In this document: positions 1 through 14,585 of the stretch, piece after piece
How the letters are laid out: every line of letters begins with the position of its first letter
How positions within the stretch are numbered: position 1 is the first letter of the stretch
Origin: Larimichthys crocea
Taxonomy: Eukaryota > Chordata > Actinopteri > Sciaenidae
NCBI RefSeq assembly: GCF_000972845.2
Contig: NC_040020.1
Location: forward strand, 2,356,669 to 2,420,668
Direction: 5' to 3'
Length of the DNA stretch: 64,000 nt
Made by a program: the position numbers and the translations under genes
Notes under the pieces: generated by a model
Databases searched by the model: none
What the model was told of the DNA's origin: nothing
The model's input: only the letters and a program-made list of their open reading frames with translations

Positions 1-3000
1 TGGCCAATTCAGAGAGGCCAATCCACCTGATTTGCATTGCTCGTGTAGGAGTCATGAGCCAAAGCTCTACCCCTTTATTTCATTAACTGACAATTAAAAG
101 ATAAGTGCTATGGTTTCAAGTTTTAGACTTAAATAAAGCACTGGATTCTTGAGAGTTTGGACAAATACGCATACCAAACACCCACACATAAGAAAATCTG
201 TAGGTTGTCTACAGTACAGGTAATGGAGCTAAACTGTATTTGGAGCAATTTTTTATTTTATTTGTTTTAGCATAGGAGGATATTGGCCATATAACTTGTT
301 GATTTGTTACATTTGACGCTAGTTTCACCTTCTTATTTTCAGACTCGACAGACTTGTTAAAAGAAAACGCTTTTATTTTGGAACTGCCCAGGGTTTCGTT
401 GGCTTCTGGGAGAAAATGTGGTGAAGAGTATCAGGCACACACAGCTCCAAATCTTGAACATATTATTATTACTTATTATTAAAAGTATTGCTGTACAAAC
501 AAGCATTTGTGTTTTGCCCAGAATAACACAGACAATATGTGTCTTTAAGTGCCATATCCATGTTTGCTTTGCCGTGGGAGAAAATAACACTGCACCACTT
601 ATGCCACTTACTTAGGTGACCACCACAAGTCTGTGTTGGACCAATTTGTAATAATTTCCCCATCACTGCAGCATTATAACTGAAAAGAAAAGTTGCTTTA
701 AACAGTTACATTAGAACTAAGTAGCCCAGTGTAACGTCATATAATCAACCTCTGTGAAGGCCTTTATTCTTGTCCATGTGAAGGTCAAATCTAACAGGGC
801 CAAGTTCACCATGGCGACAACAGAGTAATCCCATCAGTGTGCGTCAGCCTGTCTTATTGTGTTTATCTGCAGGGTTTCTGGCTCAGGAACACTCCGCATT
901 GATTGCTGTTCATGAGCAAATCCTCCTGTAGCGGCGAGTAAAAGCATAATTTAACTTTCATGTTTGATGTCACCAAAATATAAGAGTATGCATTAACTTT
1001 GTTTATGTGCTTCAAAACTATTGCTGCTTCTTTGTGTGGATTATAATTATTTTCTTGTACTTTCATTTATATTTCCCCTAAGTCAAAAATATACCTTAAG
1101 GATGACAGTTTTACTGTACCCAATTACCATAGTCTAATATAAATGCATGTGATTATGATTTTTAATATTTCTGGAGTGATCATAAATGACTTTTTATGTT
1201 TGTGTATTTTGGTTCTGTGTGAGCCTCCAGTGAAAGTTCAGCTAGCCCCTGTAGTGTATGCTCAAGTGGGCTGCTTGAGTGCAACCACGATTTAATGACA
1301 TACATGTAAATGGTGTCTTCAGTGCATACCACCAGATGTTGATGACTTCAATTATTATTTAAATCAAGTAACCTTGCATTTATGTTTCAGAGCAAGCAAA
1401 TGGCAGAGCATGCCTTAAAACAAAGTCTTCCTTTCCAAAATGTCATATAAATATTAAAAGACAAAGAAAGCTGGAGTTCTTGTTCTTTCTGGCAATGTCT
1501 TGACCTTGTTAATTCAAATCCAAAGGAGGCCTCCAACACTCTAAATTAAAACAGCAGTATTTAATAAACAAACTCATCAGCATGCACCCAAAGTCTGTAT
1601 ATGTACCATCCTATTAATTACATATTTAGTCCCCTCGTCTATTCGCCAGAGTGCTCTTGTTTTAATTGCAATGAACACAAGCGTGAAGTCAAGAAGAAGA
1701 AAAGAAAAGACTGTGACAGTCAATTTGATTTTTTTAGAGACTAAATTGTAAAAGTGATCTTTGTGAAAAGTGTCACAAAGACAGGATTAGAGCAGCAGCA
1801 TTCTGTCTATTGCTCTCTGCCGTGAAAGAAATGAATACTACAGCCTAAGAGACTGAACAAAGTAAGTGAATCACACATATGGATAGAAGATTTTAGACTG
1901 TGTGAAGACAACACTATGTCACTAATAACTATATATTATGGGGGTATAATGTTAAAAACAAGGCTTAGTAAAGCTTAACAATTACTTTGGTATGGTTATG
2001 AAAGAAGGTGTAGAGGAGATGGCATGGGAAAAGCCATGGACTATATGGATATTAACTTTAATTGATAGCTCTGATTGAATGGTTTAATTGAAATTACATT
2101 TTCCAGAATTGAATAGTCCGTGCACGTGACGAGATAATGACTAGGTCTGACCCTTGGTTAGTCCCTTAAGAATAGAGTGCATATACTGCAGTAGAGTTTT
2201 AACATTCAGTTTGGAGTGAGTTCATGGTGTTGCATGGCTCACTTGATTAACAATGAGCACTTCTATTCCAAAACCTCTTCATTATGATCGTAACGTTGTG
2301 ATTCTGCAACTCTACTGCAACTTTTTCAGAAAATCATTACTGTGAATATAGAAACATGATGCTGATGAAATAGAATCACCAGTCTACAACTGAATGTAAA
2401 AAAGTACCAGGAAGTAAGTTCATTGTTTTAAAGACAAAAGAAAAAAAAAAGTTGTTCAGGCGTTGTGGATTCCATTCTTCATACGGTGGAATATTATACA
2501 TACGGCTCCTTCCATGACATAACGTATCATGACTGTATTCAGCATGAATTTACTTGTTAAACCAACTGACAACATTGTTTCACGGCAATGCTTGTTTATA
2601 ACATTTCATTGTAAAGGAGATCTTACTGTGATTTCCTGACATTTCTTTAAATTATGTATATTTCCTAGCTTGTAAATATGAACCCCATTAAATAGAGTAC
2701 AACTCTACTTTTTATGAATGAGTTGTTCACACATATTCTTAGGTCACAGTAAATTTAGGATTGGATTTTGTGGGGCAAGTGTTACATTATCGCTCCATAT
2801 GGGCTAAAATTTTAAAACATATTGCACTACTACACACCATCTTGTGGTGTCAAAGATGTTTGACTTTGACAGCTGACAGAATACACCTGCTGTATCATCA
2901 GTGATACCCACTGGAAATTAAATGTATTCCTAACCATGTGGTCTGTAATAAGGGCTAAGATCTACCTACTGTTAGGGTCCCTCATGAAATAAGTTTATGA

Positions 3001-4329
3001 TTCTGAATTGCCCTCTATAGGCTACCGCAGGTGTCAAACTAAATTTGGATATCATTAACGGGCACATACTGTATAAGACGATCCGTTGGCCTCCCTAATC
3101 GCATCACTGTTCAGCATTACATCAATTATGACAATATGAGTAGCGTTGTTAAGTTGCACAAGTCTTGGAGGGATAAGTTAAAAATACAAGCTCAGCCATA
3201 GCTCTTATGTTTAAAGAAAGCAGGCGGATAAAAATGTCTCCATCATAGAGAAATTTGAAGTCAGGAGGAGAAACCTATTCATCTTGCCTTTCACTGATGA
3301 ATCCCCAGATTTGTGGCAGCAACAGGCATAACCATTATTCTTCCTTCATTCTCCAGTTAACATGATGTATTACTGAGGCAAGGGCCAGTAACTGAGCCCT
3401 GTGTGTTTCATTAAGAATGAAACATGGAGTTTTACTTTGTCTGTGAATTACAGTAAAGATGGAATTTCAGGGATCAAGGGATTGTTGAATCATTCAACAA
3501 TGATGTAGCAACATCATGGTTAATGTATAGAAGTTTCGTCGACACAAATTGCTCTGTGTAGACATGCTGTAGCTGCACAGCTAGAGTGAGTTAAGATAAG
3601 GTTATTCTTTTAAGATTGCTTTCCTCCACAGTGCAATCTATAGCCAAATTTTCCAAATACTTCCAATACATCACAAACCACATCTTGAGTAATTCAGCAA
3701 AGCAAATGCGAATGCTTGTTTCCATCCACTACCGTTGTGTGAACATTGGGAGTATGTTCATGAGATAAGCAGTAGGTGTTGCCCATTCTCAAAAACCACG
3801 AAGAGGAACAGCTCGAACAGTGAAAAGCAATGCACAAAGCATGACGTGGATAAAACATTTCTGTCTACGTAACCTAAACTCTTCATATCGTAATGCGCGT
3901 CATGATATATCAACGGAATCTCTGCTTATGTCTACCTCAGAACTCAAAAAGTATGTGGGTGACTCACATGGCAGTATTAGTGAATATACCTTAATATATC
4001 TTTGTATGGATGGGTGTAGGTCTGCAACGACTAAAAATGAAAATCAGACACCTACCATAAACACATTTAGGATAAAAAAATAACTCTTGAAATATGTACA
4101 TATCTACTTCTTTGTGCTTACTAGTTTTTGCTTTCAACTTTAAGGGTTTTATTTTGTTGGAGTGTAATGGGCTTTTGTAATGTTTGGTGTAAAATTATGA
4201 TGTAAATAAGCAAAGTTAAAGCCAATAAGCACATTTCCTGAAGCCTGTTTATGGATACCTCCCACAGATTCTGTCTGGACATGGCCTCGCTGTCATTAGC
4301 CACTTATGATCGGTGTGTTATTCCTACAT

Positions 4330-4640
4330 CAGTTTGTTGAACCCACACTCCCACAGAGGTTCTGCCACTGAGTGCGTCATGCATCACAAGAAGAGCATTG
4401 GCCCAATGACAGGGAAACGTTGACATGAAATAGTCTGCATATGTACAATAACGCTCCTGTTGGCTTTTGTCAACTGCTGTAAAAATGTATTTGTTAATGA
4501 AATGTCACTCATGGCGTCTGCGGCAATGCTGTCATTTGATGCGATAGAAGGAGCAAATATGCATAGCTGCAATTCTAAGAGCTGGAGAACCATCAGCCTG
4601 GAAGTAATTTCAATCACAGATTGAAAATGAGAAAATATTA
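4330..4640. promoter_or_regulatory. Candidate conserved non-coding element
   Basis: A block with few homopolymers and motifs such as TTTGTCAACTGCTG and TTGTTAATGAAATG in otherwise drifted AT-rich sequence. An 86-codon minus-strand frame overlaps it without any recognisable family. Confidence 0.22.
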
Positions 4641-7600
4641 TCACAAAATCCTATTATGTCAGAATAATACTTCTCCATACAGACACGATAGGACCGTTTA
4701 CCCTGAAATATGAAACAATGACCAAGACCAAGATTAAACAAGACTTACGATACTCAACGTGAATGTTTCTGATTGATAAAAGATAATAGTGTCATACACT
4801 CCCTTGGGACTATTGTATACTTGTGCAGGTAAGATGATAGAGGAGCTGAAGGGAGCACAAACAAGTAAAAGAGAAAGCTACTGTAAGAGCTCCAGATTGA
4901 CACTCAAAGCGCATTATATATGATACTAGACTATGAAAAACACATTTTTAGGATACTTTAACAGTCATTACTTGAGCTTGACTGTTCAAAAACTACATTT
5001 TGTGATGTTGTTCCCCGTTTGGGAAAAAACTGCAGTCTATTCTGTTTGCAACTTCCCCAGTGAGAGTTTTAGGTTTACGTGTGATGGTCTTTGATGGACT
5101 TTTGGGTTTGGGGAGAATAATTTAGCAGCCATTGACACATGATTTGTCGTTGGTAATTTTTCCATGATCACCCAAAGAAAACAAACCATCATATTGCAGT
5201 GCAAAGATAACTGTAACATATTTATGCAAATCACTGTAAAGATTTATGTACCCAAGCACCGCACTTGACTTGACGTACACAATGTTTACCTCAGGGCCAC
5301 ACAAAGCTGTACTAACTGTCTCACCTTAAATAACTTAACTTGTCAGAAGTTGTCTTCATACTTACAGTATTCACTCTTTAGTTGTAGTAGTAGTAAACTT
5401 GAGAATGTTCAGTGACTTCAAATGCGTGATACAGCCTGATGATACAAACGTTGACAATGCTCATTATGGCAATTAGGTCTTGAAAGACAATGAAGTCGTG
5501 GCATCTCTGCAGGCCAGCTACATTAATAAGGATGATTAAAAGTTGGCCGTTCAAGTGCCACAAAGAAAAAAGGAATTACCACTTGACACTTGACTTCTCC
5601 ATGTGTTGTCAATATGAAGTTCGTGTTGAACATTGATAGATTTGTGGCAAAATGGCCCTACTATGGCACTTGTATTTATCATGTGATAACCATATTACCA
5701 CATGATAACATGTTTATCCTATTTAATGGTATTTAACCACACCACACGAAGATGACTTGCTGGCAATCGCCTTCAGATTTCAACATAAAACGTTCAGCCA
5801 GTGATGAAAATGTTTTTGTTAATGTAAGCTCTAAAGCAATGCATGTCCAAAAAGGAGTAGTAAGAAATGAAAACTTACCCTCATTTTAATACTTGATACT
5901 TAGCAACAGTCAGAGCCAAACTAGGTTGAGACCATATGTTGGTTATTCTGGGAAATATCTCTCTATTCTGGCCATTTTTGTTCTTTGTTGGGTACCATAA
6001 GCTAATGCACTGAGGTTATCATACAGACTACTTTATTCTACAAGGCTTTGAGTCCTGTTTCAGTATTTGAAATTCATACCCAAAGCTGTTCCATCATACA
6101 TGTAGAGTAGAAAACATCTTTCTACAGAATACAGCATCAGTGTCAATATATTAACATGTCTAAAAAAATCAAGGGCAGAAACTCCCAGAGGAGAAAAACC
6201 ATGTCAGGTGAAAGCAGCTGGAGCAAGCCCGACCTTTAATATACATCAATCACAGGGTGAGGCTCTGACTCACCTAACGTACAATTAGATTCAGTTTCTT
6301 AGTCTCTCTCCTAACAAGGTTAGAAAGCCGGCAAATAACTTTTATTGTCTTTATTTTTATTATCTTTATTTATTTTCTTTTATTTATCCATTTTACCTTT
6401 TTGGAGATCGCCTTAAAAAGCAGGTAGATGAGGAGCGATACAGATATGTTGGTATGCATGAATGTGTCCTAACTTGTGGTTGGTGAGGGACTTCAATTGC
6501 TCAACTTTACACTAACAGTTGTGATACCTATTTTTAATTAGGAAATCATCTACAACAGAAAATGTTCCCCTGAAAGCTTTGTAAATAAATCAAGGCAAGC
6601 TCTCTAATTAAACAAGAAGTAGCTCTCATGCAATAAGCATGATCCCTTTCTTTATCCCTGAGCCTTTTAGGGGAGGGAGAAGTCTTTTATGGAAATGTGT
6701 TTGGAAAGTGTAAGAATACGGACATGTATTAATAAATGCCCACTTAAAGTGCAACAAAAAGTCACAATCACCCTCGGGTCATTTACAAAGCACTCCACTT
6801 TGAGGTCTGAGTTTAATTATAGATTTGGCAAAAAGGTGGTCACAGCAGGATCCAGAATAAACCAATATTCTCAATGAAGAGACCCAGTATGGATCACAGT
6901 TGGTAGCCAGACAAGCTGTGTCTTTTGCATTAGGGTTAATTTAAAAAATATCCATTTCATGCATGTAATATCACGGCTGTAAAGCACGACTGGTATTAAC
7001 TTCGCACGAGCCACTGTGCTCAAAGACAGAAATACAGAATTGTGTCCCCCTTTGAAGTATTAGTATAGATGGCAGACAGAAGATATTAAATACTGAGCCC
7101 AGTTATGTAGAATGACAACTGAGCTGTGATTGTAGATTTGACACAAAGAATACAACCGGCTATGGGCTCCATCAATATTCATAGAATAGTCTGTAGTTTA
7201 GGATCATTTGTTAAAACATTGCACATGTGATTTGTATGGTTCGTGCTAGATACTGTCAACGCAGTTTTGAAATGTTTGAAAAAAGAGTGCTTATTCTGGG
7301 TCGATGTATGGGTATGGATCTACTTCATAAATATATAAAGGGAAAGAGGGGGTGGAGGAAGCGAGGCTATCTGAAAAAACCTTTACTGAAATCTTAATTT
7401 AGGTGTTTCACTTTATGTAACATTTCGTCTGAAGCATTTCTGATTTAGTTTTATGTCAATAATTATCCCATCTTACTTCCACATGTATTCATCCACCCAC
7501 ATTCGCTGCATTTACTTTTTACTTCTTAATCTTTCAACTTCCTCCGTCTGAAGAATTTCACAAAAAAAAATAATATTGAAACAGGTGGACCACCTGGGTC

Positions 7601-8450
7601 TAGACATCAATTTAAGTCTTCTCTATGCCTCTCTACAGTAATAATGATAATGATTACCGCAACTATTTGAACTGCTTATGAATTCATATGTGTGAGTTAC
7701 TGTCACTCGCACAGAGAATGTGCCCATACTCTCATTGTCCTCGCAGTAGGAGGTGACATGATGGCACTGGCTGCAGAGAAATAGACAGAGAGGTAGGTAG
7801 ATATGGCAGACACGATGCTATAGATAGAGAGATGATTTGTCCATTGTTTATAAGACAAAACACAGCGTGCTGTATGGTATGACGGTGCGCGGTTCACTGC
7901 ACAGCTTATGTGAAACTCTGAAAGGCTTATAATTGAAATTTATATTGTTCATCTTTTTTTATGTTATTGCACCTATTACAGACATCTGATAGAAGACAAA
8001 TCTTTGGGCATCTCAGAGTTTGTGGAATAGGTTGTGGTATGAAGAAGGCTGTGTTGTGCAGAAGAGTGTTGGCATTTTTTTATTTTTTTTTGCTTCATGG
8101 CATTGCTTTTGTGCTGACTCACAACTTGCCAAATTTACTGTGGTGCCTTTTTTTCTTTCTTTTTTTTTTTAAAGAGAAGAATTAAGTGAGGAGGTTGTAG
8201 AGATAGCTCTTGAATTACGGTGCAGACCTTGACCACGACTCATAGCTTACATGGTCGCAGAGCTGTCCAGTGTTTGCACCTTCAGTATTTTCACTCAGGG
8301 TGTTTATCAATCTATGTGTCTGCATTCGTTAATTCATTCATCTATTCACTTGTTTGCTTCAATAATAACACTTCAGTCTCATAATTTGTTTTGATATCTT
8401 TTGTGGACGTGGAGGGACAATTTGCATAAACCAGCTATTCTGCATTACGT

Positions 8451-8467
8451 AAAAAAAAAAAAAAAAA
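8451..8467 (+). repeat. Poly(A) tract, 17 bases
   Basis: Uninterrupted A run. No retroposon body was recognised next to it. Confidence 0.95.
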
Positions 8468-9189
8468 TCTATTGAAGTTCTGAGGACTGCGCTGAATACG
8501 CCTGCATTTGGCATAATAAACCAATTTGGTCTGAACTGGCATTGCAAAGGGAGGGCTCTGGCTGAATGGCCAGCCTGATCAGATAGGCCATAAGAGACCC
8601 TGAGGACTCCATTCGGTTTTACTAATCCATTATATATGCAATGCAAATCAACAATACAAAGACCGTGGTTTAATCTGGTTTTATAATGCACAAGTTCATC
8701 AGGAGAGTGACTGCCTGTCAGTGGGGGGAAAAAAAGGTCAGAAATTTGAAATAATGGATGCAAAACACTGACAAAAACTGATTTTAATTAGTGCCTGACT
8801 CAAAGCAATAAGCACCTTTGAATTTGTGATTGTTGCATAATGTTTATTAATGTGTTTGTTATTCCCCAGCTCAAACACCATATCATGCACTGATTATATC
8901 ATATCAGAGGCACAGACAGCTGGAACCCACTTCAGACCCTAATCCTCTTCTACAGCACAGACTAGTGGAGAGGAGGTGTTATGCCTCTAAGGGTAAATGC
9001 AGATACTGTTGATTAAGGCATATAATACAAGTGTCTACTGTGCAACTTAAAAATACAAAAGAGAATAGTACCCTTACAACAATGACACCACATTAAAGAT
9101 CTTCAGTTGACTAAATAACTGTTTTACTCTCATTTTTATAAGATGAAGTCCTATGAAGTTGAATGCATGAATCCATAGAAATTCATGCA

Positions 9190-9560
9190 CAGTTTTGGAT
9201 GATTTAACGTTCAAACCCTTTTTGAATGGTGCAGTGTTCCATCACACTTGCCCAGAGAGTGATGCTGAATCAGGAATTCTGCCAGTGTTAGCACTGAACC
9301 AGATGACTGACTCCCATCTAATGGAAGCATCACTTTCAAAACAAACTCAATATACAGCCCCCCTCTGGGAGTCCCCCATACAAAAAAGAAATAGCTGCTT
9401 CAAATCTACAGGGATACTATTCACGGCCCCTTTCAATTTAATCTATAGTCTGATAGGCTCTGGCAGGCTGTATATTTCTTTACTTTAGACTTGGCCCCAG
9501 TGTGGGAGATTGATATCCACTGAATATAATAGAGGCAGGATAAGCTATTCAAAACCCCTG
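9190..9560. promoter_or_regulatory. Candidate conserved non-coding element
   Basis: Balanced composition, no simple repeats and sharp contrast with the AT-rich flanks. A 97-codon frame (9195-9488, plus) lies over it but shows no protein family and no splice signals at suitable places, so I favour non-coding conservation over a gene. Confidence 0.25.
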
Positions 9561-11877
9561 TAAGGATTGTGATGGAGTGTCTAAACAATGAGTAACCAAA
9601 TGGGATTCATGAAAGTCTCACAACTTTGACTAACCAATTCACAGCATTGACTCGAAATGATCTTTCATGAAGAGAATACCAGATGACTCCAGGTATGTAT
9701 TGGGTGTATAAGAAGAAACATTATCTGTCAACGCACCGACTACAATTCATCTTTCATCAGCTGGTGAAAACTGCCCATCTTTTTCACACTTACTGTCAAA
9801 AATGTTTGCATGTATTCAATGCATCTTTTTAGACTGTGTATTCCAAACTCTGACCTAACCCTAACCACCGGAGGAAGAAGTTTAAATACATTTTACATGT
9901 AGATGTAAAAGTGTACTGCAAAAAAAAATCATTCATTAACAAGATATGATGCATTAAACAGGCATATTCAAACAGAAGCATGTATTTGAACCTCAGTTTT
10001 GTTAATCAAGAAAGAGATTTTGAACACAAGGGTAACATATAAACAAGAAGAAAGTCTATTGTATTATAAGTGCACACAGACGCACTCCCTGACCCTACAG
10101 TACCACTATATAATAATAATCAATTTAAATTGCAGTGACATAAACCTATTAAACTGCTGCTTTCAATGCCTGTGTCCACAATGTAACTACAACAACATAC
10201 AGTGTTGGATGTCTGCAATCTACTTTTTATGTACCTTTGTATGTCTAGAGGTCAACACAGGATTTAATAACACTCGTTCATAGGAAAACATCAAAGAGGA
10301 TCCAACAACATACTCTACATACATCAGTGAGTCGCTTTGTGCCATACAACTCTTGTTTTTTTTTTTTTTATGTTTGAAAATCATAATGCAATGCTGTGTT
10401 TCCCATTAGCATACCTCCTCTATGAAACTTCAATTATATCCGGCAGCTGCCACCAAGCACCAAGCGTGACATTGAAACTCGACATGGCCAATACGCGTGA
10501 TTATCAAACAGCAAGGCATAGATCATAAAGATTGACTGCTGCACTTCACATTAAACCAGCCTTTCTCTTTACATTAGCATCTAACATAATATGAAAATCC
10601 AGGAGTAAGAATAAATCAGATTTTCCATACAAAAACCTGACCAACCTTGGTCTGTAGTTCATGTTTCCTTAAATGTTTTTTTTGTTTTGTTTTTTGTAGC
10701 TGATAATGCACCAATGCACATTTACAATTCTACTGGATTAGGACAGAAAAAAGAAAAAATAGCAATTAGGATGCACTAGTTGAGTAGAAATAATAGCTGC
10801 ATGGGCCAGTTGATTTATTTGTTGTGGGGTTCTGTCACCAGCATAAATGTCAGCTCCAGAATCGAAGTTCAAGTCAACTTTCTAGAAGAAGTCAAATTGA
10901 AAAAAGTTTCGACATCTTGATGATGACACAGTTCTACCCGGTTGAACTTGCGACTACAGCTGCACTTCGGAAAGGGTGTTATGAGGTCACCAAAGATGGC
11001 AAGTGAACAAGAAAGTAACAGTATAGGACCTTTTGGCCTTTTTTGCTTCGGTTTCTAAAATGTGCCTACAAAGATCCTAACAATATAGTTAGCATAATTA
11101 ATAAAAAAATATATATTCTTAAGGGCACCAATAACAAAACGTACAAAGTAACTTTTCCACATTCATGTTTTCATGCAAGAAAACAAAAAAAAATAAAAAA
11201 TAGCATGCACCTTGAAGAATGGCCTAGATGGTAGAAACTGGGTGTTCTTGGAACAGGGGAACCTGACTGAAGGTGACAAATAGGTTTCTCTTGACCAAGG
11301 GGTGTATTTGGCAACTGGCAATTCAAGATCCAACAACAGTAATGTAGCCTTCTTTCAGAACAGTTCCTTAAGTACTGCACAATCATGTTTGGCGGCAAAA
11401 CTAAGAAATATGTCTGTGGAAATCACTTGCTTTGTTTAAGTATTTTGATGTCTGTTCACTGTTTAGATGAAAACTTGAATTACTGTTAGGATTACAGTGA
11501 AGTATTTTTATGTAATGTAGAAGTATCCTAAGTGAAGGACAACATGACTGTAAGAAGCAGTAATGACTGCATGTGATATAAAACCTTTTTGTATTTTTTT
11601 TTTTTTGCTGTTTTGTTAAAATGCTGTCTTTCTTTTTTCCCAAAGCTTTTTTATTTTCTTCTTAAGAATGACAAAAAAAACCTTTGCATCTTCAAGGATT
11701 GTCAAAAGATGATGAGCTTAGCAGCTGAGCCCTCAAACTCTCTTGAATAAAATGAGCCTTCGACTCTTGAAGATATGGGGCTTTTTTTTTTCTTTTTTTT
11801 TTAACTTTAGAGGCTACTCCATTTCCTGATTCCCCCTAAATAATTCTTCAAAGACTACAACACTTCTTGAGAAAATA

Positions 11878-11919
11878 ACCCAAATGCTGCGTACCGCATG
11901 GATTCAACAGCATTTGGGT
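11878..11919. repeat. Perfect 12-base inverted repeat with an 18-base loop
   Basis: ACCCAAATGCTG at 11878-11889 is matched exactly by CAGCATTTGGGT at 11908-11919. Transcribed, it would form a 12-pair hairpin. No larger precursor-type stem could be extended from it. Confidence 0.9.
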
Positions 11920-13763
11920 CATATTGGTTAAGTATGTGTAGAAATGTTATGTGATTATAACATCTTTCAAATTATACCGAAGGCATGCGTTTTTGAAGAA
12001 AATGAAACAATCCCAGTGGAAATTGGTGCAGTGTATGAGTTGCTTCCAGCCCAATGGAATCAATATCTCTGAGAAAAAATTAGGCTGGAGAAGTATAAAC
12101 TACTTGGCATTCATTTTTGTTTAATGATGTAAGAGTCTTGTCATAATGATGGTTGGCTGTGCATGCTTGTGAAAACTTAAGCACTCTTTCCTCAAAAATG
12201 TGGACAAAACGCCGCCCGCTAGCTCTGTTTTCTGTGTATCTTTTTACACACTGACACAATACCAGTTTACTGAATCATAAATAAATGAATAATAGATTGC
12301 TGCACTGCCTCTACAGAGAGATTGATACATGGAAGGGCCAAACAGATATAACGTTACTGTAAAAGACACTTACCTGTTCACGTTCACGGTCAAACAGCAC
12401 ATGTGGAAAAGAGGAAACACAACAAAATAATTAGCAATTCTGAAAATTAAATCCATGTTCTTAGCATAAAGTCAACATACAATTCAAAAGTAGGCAGTTA
12501 AATTCAGGATTGCTACCAGCAAATGTTGGCAGAGTCTCTTATTCCAAAATTCGAAGGACACTTTGGAATTACCACTGTGGTTTTTGGCAAAGTTGGAGTC
12601 ACGTGACTCATTTATACATCTGCTGATTTTGTTACCCATGTGACATAAAAATGTCACTTTATTTATAGTTTAAAACACTGTATGTCTCCTCTGCGGGACA
12701 CTGTTCCTGCAGCATAAAAGGCAATAACACAATATGAAATTAAATGGCACAAGATCACGAAGACATACCATTAGCAGCCTTTCAAAGATCAGCGCCTGTA
12801 TATGCCAGAACACGATGTCTTCAATGGCTTTATATTATCACTCACAGTATTAACTGTAAACGAGGATACATTTAAAAAGGTGTGAGCTTGTCTGTGAAAG
12901 CAGGGTACATTCTAGTCTCAGTCTCAGATTTGCAATATGTGTGATGTGTCCTAAAGGAAGGAGAAAAGGGAGGAGGAGGGCGAGAGAAGATGGAGATAGA
13001 AAAGGAAAAGGGACACGGCACCTTAACACCACCAATAAAGCTTTTGCTCCATAGTGTGGTGAATAAATAGTCTACTGGTTTCCTTTCTTGCAGTCTCATT
13101 CATGATTGCTGCTGATGACAAGTATTCACATCTTTACACAAAGTGAGCAGGAGGGAATAAATATTTCCCTCCACTGTGCACAACATAGAAGGGTATTTGA
13201 AGGGTGGTTGCAGCCAACTCCCAAACAAGGCCCCATATGTATTTCTCACACAGCTCTTGTGGCAAAACCACTTTAAAGCTGGGAACCAATCTGGTTCACA
13301 CGATCCCTGAGCTGCTACTATCAATAAAACTAGCATTGTGACTGCTATTCTTTTTTTTTACTTTTTTTTTGCCTGACCATTTGAATGCTGACAAGAGACA
13401 GGTGGGGTGACAGCTGCGACCTTTTTTTAGTCCAAATCCTAAAAGGAGTATTGTACTCTGTCCTGTGGAATATTAAGTCGATTTCAGCACTGCCTAGTTA
13501 TATGACTGGATGACAAAATAAAAGCATTTAAGTGAATTCAATAAAACTGTCCAATCAATCAAATGATGCATCTATTTAATTATCCATCCATTGTGACTCA
13601 CTTGAAAACAGCAAAATGGAAAACTTTTTTATTTATTTTTTTCTAGCAGCGGGGCACTTGATAAACAAATCAGCCTTGATATGTCTGGCAGACAGTGTGG
13701 TACAAGGAGAGAAATTAAACTGAGCCCGGGGAAAGATCCACAGCCACAGCAGGTATGTATGTA

Positions 13764-14585
13764 CACTGTAAAAAATAATAAGTTGACTTTACTTTAAAAA
13801 AATATGCAAAGTCGTTGCCTCAAAAAAGCAATTTCTGTTGATTTAGATAAATTAGATTACGGTAATTTATTCATTTTGAGTTTGCAGTACTGAAATTAAC
13901 TTATATAAATTGGATTACAGTAATTTAACAAATCAATGGATTTCAGATATCTTTTTTTGTAGATTTAACTTAATATTCATGAATTGTGAAAGCTTAATTC
14001 TCTTTAGTTTTACTCATCTATCATATTCAGGTAAATTGAACTTTAATTTTCTTGACCTACAAGAGTTCTACAATAGACATTAAAACTACACATGCAAATT
14101 TAATTAACAACAACAACACCACATTACCTAATAGCAATGAGCCCCAAAAACACAATGAATGGTGAACACTCATTGGATTTACAATTTATTTTAAAAGCTC
14201 AACAATGCATTTATGGCTCTGGAAACATGTTCCACTATTGTGGTACGACTGTGTTATCCAGTCGTAGCTGACACAACGATGCTTTTAACGGAGCTCCGGT
14301 TTACCGAGGACTTGCCTGAACTTGTGATGACAGCGCGCGATTCGAAGCCAAGGTTTGCGTCAGGCAGGTCTGCACATGTCTGAAAGAACGCCCAAAGGAC
14401 CCAGGGACATTAAATATTTTGTTCTAATTTAACTGAAGTGGAGTACATTAAGTTGTCATTAAGCATGTTCTCCAACCCCAAATTACTAGTTACTTATTTA
14501 AGATTAGTCTTCATAACAGGTTGATGATTTATGAGTTTGGTTCATAAATCATTTCTAATTAATGTGAATGTTAGCATTTACAGTG
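13764..14585. mobile_element. TA-flanked non-autonomous DNA transposon (MITE-like), 822 bp
   Basis: The left end is CACTGTAAA and the right end is its exact inverse, TTTACAGTG; both are flanked by TA, so the shared inverted end is TACACTGTAAA. The interior is AT-rich, has no transposase-like frame, and carries the motif family AAGTTGACTTTACTTTAAA that I know from common teleost repeats. A TA target duplication suggests mobilisation by a Tc1/mariner-like enzyme, but the inverted end is very short (9 bases plus TA), so the superfamily is an inference. A part of about 14270-14400 is more GC-rich than the rest and might be a nested or captured segment. Confidence 0.6.

Noticed and set aside
8359..8763. 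134-codon minus-strand frame
   Set aside because: It runs through a poly(A) tract (a phenylalanine run), has no family resemblance, and its length is within chance expectation.
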